From: Bacteroidota bacterium
Lineage (GTDB): Bacteria > Bacteroidota > Bacteroidia > Chitinophagales > Saprospiraceae
Assembly (NCBI GenBank): GCA_029557915.1
Contig: JAKQHS010000154.1
Span: forward strand, 1 to 62,888
Reading direction: 5' to 3'
Length of the DNA stretch: 62,888 bases
How positions within the stretch are numbered: position 1 is the stretch's first letter; each line of letters begins with the position of its first letter. The notes under the pieces were generated by a model. That model saw nothing but the letters and a program-made list of their open reading frames with translations, made no database searches and was not told the origin of the DNA. Both the position numbers and the translations under genes were made by a program. Shown here one piece after another: positions 27,704 through 36,600 of the stretch.

Positions 27704-29032
27704 TTATTTTCTGAATATTTCCAAGAGGGCCGTGACCCCAATCTGCACGCCCAGAGGGATCCCCGCCAGGTCCACCTGGTAATTTCCGTTGTGATTAAAA
27801 AAAGGCGCCCGTTTTCCTTCCCGGACTGCCTGGGCATAGAGCTCCGGATCAGCGGTTCCGACGAGGATGAAATCACAGGTCGTTTTATTATTTCCCAAAA
27901 CCAAATGATAAAAGTCTTCCGAAGCCATAATGGGCGGAGTGTCGGAAAATATATTTTCAGGACCGAGTAGGGGTGTCAAAGCGTTATTTATTTTCCTGAC
28001 CAGGGGAGTATGGTTGACCTGGGGAAATACATTGCTTTTCATAAGTATTTTAGGATGGAGTTCATGGGGAAGGCCGTTGGCTACTGCAAGGCCCTCATTT
28101 ATCCTTTTTATGCCCTCCAGGAGGGTATTTCTTGTTTTTTCAGTAAACCACCTTAGGTTGAGTTTGGCCACTGCATAAGCTGGAATGACGTTGTTATCTG
28201 AACCCGCTTGAATGGAACCTACGGTCAATACCCCCACATCCTGGGCAGGGAGACTGCGGCTGATCAGGGTTTGGTACTGGAGGACGGCATTGCTGGCCAT
28301 CACGATAGGATCTATGGCCAATTCAGGTGTGGAACCATGTCCGCCTATCCCATAAAAAGTCACATCAAGTTGATCGCTGCCGGAAGTCCGCTCGCCGGTG
28401 CCGTTAATGATACTTCCTACCGCAATGGGCCAGGTATGCATCCCGAATAAATAATCCGGTATGGGAACACCCTTTTCATACATTTTATCGTTCACCATGG
28501 CCTTTGCCCCGGTCATGGGTTCTTCGGCTGGCTGAGCCAGAAAAACCAGGGTCCCTTTCCACTGGTCTCTCAGTGCCATCATGATCCGGGCGATGCCCAG
28601 CATCCAGGTGACATGCGCATCGTGTCCGCAAGCATGCATGACCGGTACTTCCGTACCATCTTCTTTTTTCATGGTTTTGACGCTGGCATAGGGCAGTCCG
28701 GTGGTTTCTTTTACGGAATTGCAGTCCATATCGGCCCGGTACATCACAATGGGCCCTTCCCCATTCTTTAAAACACCTACAACTCCGGTTTTTGCAATCC
28801 CGGTAATGACTTCAAAACCTAAAGTCTTTAATTCTTTAGCTACAATCCCGGAAGTACGAAATTCCAGAAATCCCAATTCAGGATTTTGATGCAGGTCTTT
28901 GAATATTTCCACCAGACGTGGGGAGTCTGCATAAGCCATTTCCTTGACTGGTTTGGAGGTCTGAGCGGGAAGGGTTAGAATTGCCAACAGGCATACTTTC
29001 AGAAGAATGAATGTCTTGGTCATGGTTTTCAT
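27704..29032 (-). CDS. M20 family amidohydrolase (hippurate/N-acyl-amino-acid hydrolase type)
   Basis: Exported M20D metal-dependent amidohydrolase of about 442 residues. Signal peptide about 1-24 (FILLKVCLLAILTLPAQ). Metal/catalytic motifs: MHACGHDAHVTWMLG, LAQPAEEP, and a C-terminal His in MASEDFYHLVLG. Start chosen at the ATG at 29032 (MKTM), because the open frame further upstream consists of translated short tandem repeats (Asn-Leu dipeptides) and begins only with TTG. Export to the periplasm and the neighbouring sugar isomerase suggest it releases an acyl group from an amine or conjugate; the substrate is unknown. It lies 98 bp after the epimerase-like gene, with the repeat array filling that gap. 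Confidence 0.85.
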   Translation of the reverse strand: MKTMTKTFILLKVCLLAILTLPAQTSKPVKEMAYADSPRLVEIFKDLHQNPELGFLEFRTSGIVAKELKTLGFEVITGIAKTGVVGVLKNGEGPIVMYRADMDCNSVKETTGLPYASVKTMKKEDGTEVPVMHACGHDAHVTWMLGIARIMMALRDQWKGTLVFLAQPAEEPMTGAKAMVNDKMYEKGVPIPDYLFGMHTWPIAVGSIINGTGERTSGSDQLDVTFYGIGGHGSTPELAIDPIVMASNAVLQYQTLISRSLPAQDVGVLTVGSIQAGSDNNVIPAYAVAKLNLRWFTEKTRNTLLEGIKRINEGLAVANGLPHELHPKILMKSNVFPQVNHTPLVRKINNALTPLLGPENIFSDTPPIMASEDFYHLVLGNNKTTCDFILVGTADPELYAQAVREGKRAPFFNHNGNYQVDLAGIPLGVQIGVTALLEIFRK

Positions 29033-29044
29033 GCTGAGATTTTT

Positions 29045-29122
29045 GAGGATGAGGATGAGGTTAAGGATGAGGTTAAGGATGAGGTTAAGGTTAAGGTTGA
29101 GGTTAAGGTTGAGGTTAAGGTT
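29045..29122. repeat. Hexamer tandem repeat directly upstream of the M20 gene
   Basis: Thirteen hexamers of the form [G/A]AGG[T/A]T fill the gap between the stop of the epimerase-like gene and the M20 start at 29032. On the transcribed (minus) orientation the array is C/T/A only, with no G. Because the unit is two codons, the frame stays open and encodes alternating Asn-Leu or Ile-Leu residues. Confidence 0.85.
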
Positions 29123-29130
29123 GAGGAACT

Positions 29131-29985
29131 TCAATCCTTAAAATGGTTTTTTAAAAACCGAAGCCCCTCCTGTGCAAAGAAATCCTGGTTCTCAGCCAGG
29201 TTTTTCCAGATGCAAACGGCGCCGGCCAGTTCCTTGATCTCGGGAGTAAAACTTTCAATGGAGAGGGCGCCCTGGTATCGGATGTTTTTTAATCCCCGTT
29301 TCAGGGAATCCCAATCGGTTTGCCCGGTCCCGGGGGTACCGCGGTAGTTCTCCGAAACCTGCACATGGATCAATTTATCTCCGGTCAGGGTAATGGCCTC
29401 CTCGAGGTTGCGTTCTTCGATGGCCATATGAAAACCATCCAGCATCACTTTGGCTGCGGGGTGGCTAACCTCCTTTACAAGACGCATCACGTCTTCAGCC
29501 GTATTGACCAGGTCGGACTCAAAACGGTTTAATGGTTCCAGGGCAATGGCCAGGCCACGTTCCTGGGCCATACGGCATACTTTGTGAAGATTGCGGACGG
29601 CCAGGTCCCACTCCGCCCTGCGCTGTTCCGGAGGAACCATCCGCGCCTTGCCCACCGCCGAGTACATGGGGCCGGCCAGGAAGCCGGTATCCCAGGCCGT
29701 GCAAAGGTCCAGGCATTCACGAATGTAGGCAAAACAGTTTTCATGCACGGCCGGGTCCTCATGGGTCAGGTCGCGCGTAGGGCCAAAGGCCCCGCAGACG
29801 ATGGCTTTGAGGCCGTGGTCCCCGAGTGCCGCCTTTACCTCTTTTGCTTTTATTTTTTCAGGGTACTCCACGGGAATTTCCACCGCATCGTAACCCATCG
29901 ATTTAATCTTTGGGAAAAGGGATATGGTTTCCGAGGTGAACGGAGAAGTCCACAGCCAGGTGCTCACGCCAAAAGTCAAATTCAT
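29131..29985 (-). CDS. D-tagatose 3-epimerase / hydroxypyruvate-isomerase-like sugar epimerase
   Basis: A 284-residue cytoplasmic TIM-barrel protein of the ketose 3-epimerase family. Metal-site residues line up by my own comparison with Pseudomonas cichorii D-tagatose 3-epimerase at a constant offset of two: E150 (LEPLNRFE), D183 and H186 (MLDGFHM), R215 and E244 (SIESF). The fourth ligand, His211 in that enzyme, corresponds to Q209 here (HVQVSENYRGTPG). Gln at this place occurs in some relatives, so activity need not be lost, but specificity may differ. It has no signal peptide, unlike the neighbouring secreted enzymes, so it would act after uptake. It lies 118 bp after the bicupin gene. Confidence 0.75.
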   Translation of the reverse strand: MNLTFGVSTWLWTSPFTSETISLFPKIKSMGYDAVEIPVEYPEKIKAKEVKAALGDHGLKAIVCGAFGPTRDLTHEDPAVHENCFAYIRECLDLCTAWDTGFLAGPMYSAVGKARMVPPEQRRAEWDLAVRNLHKVCRMAQERGLAIALEPLNRFESDLVNTAEDVMRLVKEVSHPAAKVMLDGFHMAIEERNLEEAITLTGDKLIHVQVSENYRGTPGTGQTDWDSLKRGLKNIRYQGALSIESFTPEIKELAGAVCIWKNLAENQDFFAQEGLRFLKNHFKD

Positions 29986-30103
29986 ACCGGTGTTTTAAAT
30001 CTTTTGTTTAAATGATTGAGTCGGAGAAGACGGAGAAGATCCTGATTGCTTTTCGGGGCTTTTATTCAGGAGAAAAATTTGCCACCTCATCAGCCTTTTT
30101 AGA

Positions 30104-31312
30104 TCAGCGGAATCCGGGATGATCCTCTCCCTTCACTTCATAGCCCCGCCACTTGTATTCTTTAGCCAGGCGGGATGCTGCCGGCCAGGCTATCTGGTGT
30201 TGATCGCTCGCCACCCATTTTCTTCTGTTTTCTTCCGTATCGAAAGAAATTTGGATCTGGTAGTTGAAGGTCGTGGGCTCCGCCTGGATGGACTTGGCTA
30301 CCTCCTTGGGGAAAAGACGCACCAACCTGGATCCGAGATAACCTTGCTGAACGGTCATGGCCGGCACATAAATGGAATGATACATTTTTTCAAAGGCCTC
30401 GCTGTTTTCTTCCGGCACCACAAAGTCCATTTGCAAAACCATGGCCTTTGGTTTTGCCGGATTCGCTTCTTTATTTTGAGAGGCCGCCACACCGATCACC
30501 AGTAATTCGAGGTCCGCGGTTCCCGAATTCGACAAGGCCAGGGTTTCACCCAGGGAACCGGTAAAACTGTCGTCCGCAACGATGGGCTGGGTGGAGGAGT
30601 TCACCGTAAGGGTACCGCTTCCCTTAATCACATAATATACTTCTTCAATCCCTTCAAGACGGCGAGGCCCTACGGATTTTCCGGCCGGGATCACCAGGTG
30701 GTCTACATGATTCCAGTGGGTGCTGAAAATTTCCGGGCCGAAGGCCCTTTTGCAGAGCGCCCCCTGGCCTGCATACGGGTGCTGGTTGTCTTTGAGCCCC
30801 TCTTTGTTCAATGAACCGGAAACAAAAACCGGGACGCGATCGATGCTGGCGCCTACCCGGTTATCACCCAGGTCAAAAGCATCCCCCTGTCCTTTAAACT
30901 TTGACACCGCAAAATTCAGCCACCGGACAGGGCCATCGGTTGGATTATAGATGGCATGTGCATCCCCCTGTTTGCACGGAACGGCAACCGGAGCTTGTAG
31001 CCTCGACGTGCGTCCATTGATGGTAAATTCCGCTTCACCGTCAAGGAGAACATACATCTCTTCAATCTGGTGATGAAAGTGGTGCCCGATGCCTCCTTTG
31101 GATTCGATGACGCCGGCATGCAGGTAAAGAAAGTTTGTGGATAACACATCCCGTCCGATCAGCTGTGCGAATTGCATTTGTCCCGCACCGGCATGCACGG
31201 CGCGGAGCACCCGGTACTGCGCAGGATCATTATGCACGATGCGATCGGGTTTGGATTGGGTAAAAGACGGCAGGGCCGTGATGGAAAAGAAAAACAAAAA
31301 CAGTCTGTTCAT
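30104..31312 (-). CDS. Secreted bicupin with C-terminal dimeric alpha/beta-barrel domain
   Basis: A 402-residue exported protein (signal peptide about 1-18). Two cupin domains follow: the first (about 40-140) carries a good metal motif (GIGHHFHHQIEEMYVLLDG, later DAHAIYN), while the second (about 195-280) has EEVYYVIKGSGTLTVN but fewer His residues. Residues about 295-400 resemble an antibiotic-biosynthesis-monooxygenase-like (ABM) dimeric alpha/beta barrel (LQMDFVVPEENSEAFEKMYH). The combination is unusual to me. Cupins bind metal and often isomerise, dioxygenate or sense sugars. It sits between the PQQ dehydrogenase and the sugar epimerase, pointing to sugar handling; the exact role is unknown. 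Confidence 0.7.
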   Translation of the reverse strand: MNRLFLFFFSITALPSFTQSKPDRIVHNDPAQYRVLRAVHAGAGQMQFAQLIGRDVLSTNFLYLHAGVIESKGGIGHHFHHQIEEMYVLLDGEAEFTINGRTSRLQAPVAVPCKQGDAHAIYNPTDGPVRWLNFAVSKFKGQGDAFDLGDNRVGASIDRVPVFVSGSLNKEGLKDNQHPYAGQGALCKRAFGPEIFSTHWNHVDHLVIPAGKSVGPRRLEGIEEVYYVIKGSGTLTVNSSTQPIVADDSFTGSLGETLALSNSGTADLELLVIGVAASQNKEANPAKPKAMVLQMDFVVPEENSEAFEKMYHSIYVPAMTVQQGYLGSRLVRLFPKEVAKSIQAEPTTFNYQIQISFDTEENRRKWVASDQHQIAWPAASRLAKEYKWRGYEVKGEDHPGFR

Positions 31313-31403
31313 ATAACCTTAAGATTTGAATTTAAGAATAATTCGTTATTCCATTAAAAGAGGCTCTCGCCAGGTGTGCGGCAGGATTCACCATTTCAAT
31401 TAT

Positions 31404-33647
31404 TTATTTCTCCCTGAGCCCATACACTACGTACCCTCTGGGCAAAGCCCCCGGTTTCAGGGAGTGATTATAACTATCCGGTGCAAAGGGGCCGGTGGCA
31501 TTGATCACCAGGTATTGTCTGCCATTCCTTTCGAACATGGAGGGCTGAGCATTGGATTCGTAGCTCAAGGTCGTTTCCCACAGGAGGTCGCCGCGATCCC
31601 CGTTAAAGGCGTACAACTTGCCTCCCTTAGCCGTGGCAAAAACCAGGCCGGTGGAAGTAACCACCATTCCTTTTCTCAGCGTGCCGCCCGGTGCTCCCGT
31701 ATTTTTATCTCCTTTGGTGAAGGTCGAATCTTCGCCCACGGGTTTTCGCCATTTGATCGTTCCTGTATTCAGATCATAGGCCAGTAGGGAGGACCAGGGT
31801 GGCCCTAACAAGCCGGGCCAATCCAGGCCGTAGTCCGTGGTATAACGGATTTCAGGATGGGGGACGCCTTCAGGATAATCCCTCATCGGGGCGGATCGCT
31901 TTTCATCAGGTGTAATAGCCGCGCCCCCCGAAGCCACCACCGGCCCCTCCATTTCACCTCCCGCATCCGGTCGTCTTCCAAAGTTCATTCTGTTCGGGAT
32001 GCCGCCCAAATACCGGTACAAGGCCGCCAGGGTCTGCTCATCCAGGTGAACAAATCCCGGCATTTGGCCCTTGCCGTTTTCCATGACCTTTTTGAACTCG
32101 TCGTATAAAATCCGCTGCCCGGCGTTTACCAGGGCGGGCCCAAGGCCACCTTCCTTGTTTTTACCATGGCAGGTTTGACAGCTGTTGATATATAGACGGT
32201 TTAATTTATTTATTTCAAGGGCCGACAAACTGGCCTGTGGAGGCAATACTTTGTTCAGCTTGTAAATGGATGCATGTTCCTGGGTCAGGATGTACATCAT
32301 TCCCTTTTCCGGATCGGATGCCGTGTTGCCAAAGTTTGCCCCTCCCAGGGCTCCGGGTATCATTACGGTTTCATACTGATCTGAAGGAGGAATGAACAAT
32401 CCTGACCGGGCCGAATCCAGCCGCTTCATCCATTGTTCCTTTACCTCGGCGGAGAGATAAGGATTGAGGGTCTCTTTGGTTACTGCATGACGGGTAAAGT
32501 CCGGGACCATCACAGGGATGGGTTGGGTGGGCCAGGCTTTTTCGCCCGGCATGGCGCTGGCAGGAAATGGTTTTTCTTCAATAGGGAAAACCGGTTCACC
32601 GGTGACCCGGTCAAAAATAAACAGGAAACCATGTTTGGTTGCTACAGCCACCGCATCCTTTTTATTACCCTCCCGGATCACGGTGATCAACTGCGGGGCG
32701 GAGGCGAGATCGTAATCCCAAAGGTCGTGATGCACCGTCTGGAAATGCCAGAGGCGCCTGCCGGTGCGGGCGTCCAGGGCGACGAGACAGTTGCCGAAAA
32801 GGTTGCTTCCTTCACGGTCCGCGCCGTAATAATCGTAGGTTGGAGAACCCAGCGGCAGGAAGGCGATGCCCCGTTTTTTATCAATGGATATTTCACTCCA
32901 GACATTCACCGCTCCTACATATTTAAAGGCGTCTTTCGGCCAGGTGTCGTACCCGTATTCGCCGGGCCGGGGGATGGTATGGAAGGTCCACTGCAATTTG
33001 CCCGTTACGACGTGGTAGGCCCTGACATATCCGGGGGGCGAAAAATAGTTTTCTCCGGGGGCCGAACCAAGCAGGATCAGGTCTTCAAACAGTGCCCCCG
33101 GCATCATGGCCTGCATTCGGGTGATGGATGAAGGGTCACGGTCCAGGCCTTCCCTCAGGTCCACATATCCGTTGTTGCCAAAACTAAGAATGGATTTTCC
33201 GGTCGTGGCATCTATGGCCTGAAGCGTATTGTTGAGGGTAAACAGCAAGCGTTTATCCCGTTTATCTTCACTTTCCCAGTAGTTGATGCCCCTCCTGCTG
33301 ATTCCCTGAAGCCGGCTGTGTATCCAGATCTCTTTGCCCGTCAGGGCATGTACTGCGATCAGCGAAAAATTTTTAGCCAATACGTACATGAAGGTGTCGA
33401 CAATAATCGGGCTGAAAAAATAAGCCTGACTGTCAGAGGCCGGATATACCCATTTCACCTCCAATTGGTCTACATTCTTTCGGGTAATCTGTGAGCCATT
33501 GAAAAACCGCGACTGATCCGGGTCCCCTCCATATACCTGCCAGGTATCGTGACCGGTTGACGCGGGGCCGGGCTGACATCCCGCATAAAAAATCAGGAAT
33601 GCGGTGATGAGGAGGGCATATCTGATGTGGGAAACCGGTTTAAACAT
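31404..33647 (-). CDS. PQQ-dependent dehydrogenase with inserted cytochrome c domain (lipoprotein)
   Basis: A 747-residue quinoprotein. The N-terminus is a lipoprotein signal (lipobox ending at C24, FYAGC). Tryptophan-docking beta-propeller repeats (WIHSRLQGISRRG, ARTGRRLWHFQTVHHDLWDY) are those of PQQ glucose/alcohol-type dehydrogenases. At residues about 486-555 a c-type cytochrome is inserted (C490-Q-T-C493-H494, with Met ligand in GQMPGF), after which the propeller resumes (WPGLLGPPWSSLLAYD, GAPGGTLRKGMVVTSTG). The protein should oxidise a sugar or alcohol in the periplasm and pass electrons through its own haem. No PQQ biosynthesis genes are visible here. It lies 52 bp downstream of a gene ending in a blue-copper domain, a possible electron partner. 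The substrate is unknown. Confidence 0.85.
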   Translation of the reverse strand: MFKPVSHIRYALLITAFLIFYAGCQPGPASTGHDTWQVYGGDPDQSRFFNGSQITRKNVDQLEVKWVYPASDSQAYFFSPIIVDTFMYVLAKNFSLIAVHALTGKEIWIHSRLQGISRRGINYWESEDKRDKRLLFTLNNTLQAIDATTGKSILSFGNNGYVDLREGLDRDPSSITRMQAMMPGALFEDLILLGSAPGENYFSPPGYVRAYHVVTGKLQWTFHTIPRPGEYGYDTWPKDAFKYVGAVNVWSEISIDKKRGIAFLPLGSPTYDYYGADREGSNLFGNCLVALDARTGRRLWHFQTVHHDLWDYDLASAPQLITVIREGNKKDAVAVATKHGFLFIFDRVTGEPVFPIEEKPFPASAMPGEKAWPTQPIPVMVPDFTRHAVTKETLNPYLSAEVKEQWMKRLDSARSGLFIPPSDQYETVMIPGALGGANFGNTASDPEKGMMYILTQEHASIYKLNKVLPPQASLSALEINKLNRLYINSCQTCHGKNKEGGLGPALVNAGQRILYDEFKKVMENGKGQMPGFVHLDEQTLAALYRYLGGIPNRMNFGRRPDAGGEMEGPVVASGGAAITPDEKRSAPMRDYPEGVPHPEIRYTTDYGLDWPGLLGPPWSSLLAYDLNTGTIKWRKPVGEDSTFTKGDKNTGAPGGTLRKGMVVTSTGLVFATAKGGKLYAFNGDRGDLLWETTLSYESNAQPSMFERNGRQYLVINATGPFAPDSYNHSLKPGALPRGYVVYGLREK

Positions 33648-33699
33648 CAGGCAAAAGAAGATTGGTATCTGAATTGGATTTTTGGAATAAACAGGGAGA

Positions 33700-36600
33700 T
33701 CAAAGAGATGGCGCCTTTACTTTCATAATGCCGTTCATGATCAGCCAATGCCCGGGAAAAGTGCAGACATAGGGGTAATCCCCGGGTTTTTCCGGTGCGA
33801 TAAATTTTAACTTCACTGTTTCTTGCGGATTTACCAGTTTGGTGGAAAACAACACTTCCGGCAGGTCGGGAACATATTGCCGCTCGGCGCCCTGCGGGTC
33901 GGCAGCCAACTTGTCGGCTGCTTTACCCACGGTTTCCAGGGACCCGATCTGGGTGATCAGGAGGTTGTGTTGCATGAAATCGGGATTCTCAAACACGATT
34001 TCAACCGGTTTTCCCGCCTCCACGGAAAAGGTTTTCTGGTCGTACTTCATTTCATTCTTGATCGTTTTGAGGTGGATCAGAATGGCTTCCCCGGAGTTTT
34101 CGACCAGGTCTGGGGCTGTGCCCGGCAGGCTGCCCAGGTATGCCTCACAAAAGGTCTCCCCAATGGATTTATCTGAAAACAGGGTTTTGGCAGGGCCCTG
34201 CTCCTGGGCCACTTCATATTTCCATTCGCCTGCAAGAGACCGTTTCTGATCCCCTGCGGCCAGGAACAATTCTTCGGGTTTGCCGTAGATGCCTCCCCGC
34301 CCGCCAATATCTTCCACGCGGATGGCTATGACATTTTTCCCCGGTTTTAAGATCCCTGCAGCCACTTCATAAAGCCTCTTGTCGAGGTGCCTGCTTTCCG
34401 TACTTCCGACCCTTACACCATTGATATAGGAGATATCCGAATCGTTGACCGGCCCGAGCGAAAGCTTGGCTTTTTTTGCCATGGATACCGGTATGTCAAG
34501 GGTTTTTCTAAACCAGATCAGCCCGTCGATATCCAAACCGGCATCTTCGATGAAAGTGGGCAGGATCATCTTATTCCAGGATTCATCATCATAAGTCAGG
34601 GACTCCCTGTTCCTCGATTTCACCTGGCTGGGATCATATCCCGGATGATCGGCAAGGAAAGCCTGCAGGAATCCATTTTTATGACGTACCGCGGCCACAT
34701 AGATGGCCTTCGAAAGCCACTCGTCCCCGATAACGCTTTCTTCCAGGCTCATTTTATACAAAACATTGCCCAGGGAATCGGAAGGCTGGAGTTCTGCCAG
34801 GGAAAGAATGGCCGCCATACGGGTATTGGGGTCCGGATCGTTCAAAAGATTGTTTTTAATCACGGTTTCTTCCCGCCAACCGGCTTTGGACAAAATCTGG
34901 ATGGCCGCCTTACGCACGCCCGGGGAGGGATGTCCCAGTGATTCCAATACTACGGATTGGGCCTTGTCCTCTTTGCTCAGGTCAACCAGGCCATCGAGGG
35001 TCCATAAAGCATGGATGGCGGCATAACCGTTTCCATCTTTATTTTCCCTGGCCAATCTATACAATGCGGGAAGGATGTCCGGCTTGCCGCGCTCCACCAG
35101 GAGGCGCTGGGCGGTGAGGCGCCAGAGCATGTGGTCATGGTTCAGGGCAGCGATCAGTCCATCCGGATCCCCGGGATTGAGCCGCATGGGTTTATAAGGT
35201 TTTGCCTGCCGGCTCACCACCCGCCAGATGCGGCCATGGGACTTGTCCCGAAGCGGATTTTCATAGGCGTTGCCTTTCCCGTTCTCCCCTGCAAAACCAC
35301 CGCGTTCCGGCGTGGGGGTCGGATTGTGCTGAACGATAAAATTGTACCAGTCCAGGACCCATACCGCACCATCCGGCCCCGTCTTTGCGTCCACAGGGGA
35401 AACCCATTCGTCAGCGCTTGCAAACAAGTTCCATCCGTCCTTTTCAATGAATCCCGCGCCGTCCTTTTCTATTTTGGCCAGGTGCACCAGGTGCCCGGTG
35501 GGTTCGCAGACCAGCGCGGTGTGATCCCAATATTCCCGGGGATAAGCCCTTGCCGTATAAAAATTATGCCCGGAGGCTGCCGTAAAGCCGCCAAATACAT
35601 CGACCTGACGCACATGATCGGTGATCGTACGCATGGCGTAATGGCCATCAATTTTGCTGCTGCCCAACGGTCGTATCCCTTGTACATCCTTCATGGTTTT
35701 GGCTGGAATGCCCAGGAAGACGCTGTGGGTATTATTGGCGGTGGAGGCGAATACGTCATTATTGGGCGTTATTCCGAGGCCCCAGGTGTTGTTGCTCGTA
35801 CCGGTCATAAATTCAAAACTGCTCAGATCCGGTTTGAACCGGTAAATCCCCTGGCTGAATTTGCGGTTCTCCCCGGCGATGACGCCGTCGAATCCGGAGT
35901 AGCCAACCACTCCCCAAATCTGGTTATCGAGGCCGTATTTCAGGTTGGAGGGGCCTGCATGGGTGTCGAAGGTGCCCCAGCCTTCCATGATTATTTTCCG
36001 CTCATCTGCCTTATCATCCCCATCGGTATCTTTCAGGAAAATAAAATAAGGGGCCTGGGAGACCATCACTCCGCCATGAATGAAAACCATCGAAGTGGGA
36101 ATATTCAGGTTATCGGCAAATAAAGTAAACTTGTCGGCTTTCCCGTCCCCGTCCGTGTCTTCGCAAATTTTAATCCGGTCATCTCCGATGGTACGGTCTT
36201 CTCTTACCGTGTTGGGATAGTCAACCGTTTCGATCACCCATAATCTACCCCGCTCATCCCAGTCCATGGCAATGGGGTTGATGATATCCGGCTCGGAAGC
36301 AAAAAGTTTCAGGTCGAAACCAACGGGTACCTGGATCAGTTTTGCGGATTGTTCGGGAGAGAGGGGCTCCTGGAAGCGCGGGCCCGGAACTCTTTTTTCG
36401 TAATTGGGAATGCCCGGTTCATCGCGATAAACCAGTTGAGGGATTTCCGACTTAAACTTTTCCCATTTCAATTTTGCCTCGTCTCCAACCGCCCAAAGCA
36501 ATCCTTCCTTGACCAACTGTTGGAAACCGGGATGGCCCCAGGTCCTTTCATCGTGTCCATAGGCCGTATAAAATACACGCCCTTGACCATGGGTTTTAAT

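Noticed and set aside
29045-29122. Telomere-like sequence
   Set aside because: The AAGGTT/GAGGTT hexamers resemble telomeric repeats only superficially; they lie inside a gene run, so a slippage array is the simpler reading.
29033-29134. Extended N-terminus (Asn-Leu repeat) of the M20 hydrolase
   Set aside because: It depends on a TTG start and would put repetitive residues in front of a normal signal peptide; the ATG at 29032 fits better.
35011-36123. A 370-codon plus-strand frame inside the ThuA/dehydrogenase gene
   Set aside because: No recognisable domain; the opposite strand encodes conserved propeller and HEAT sequence throughout.
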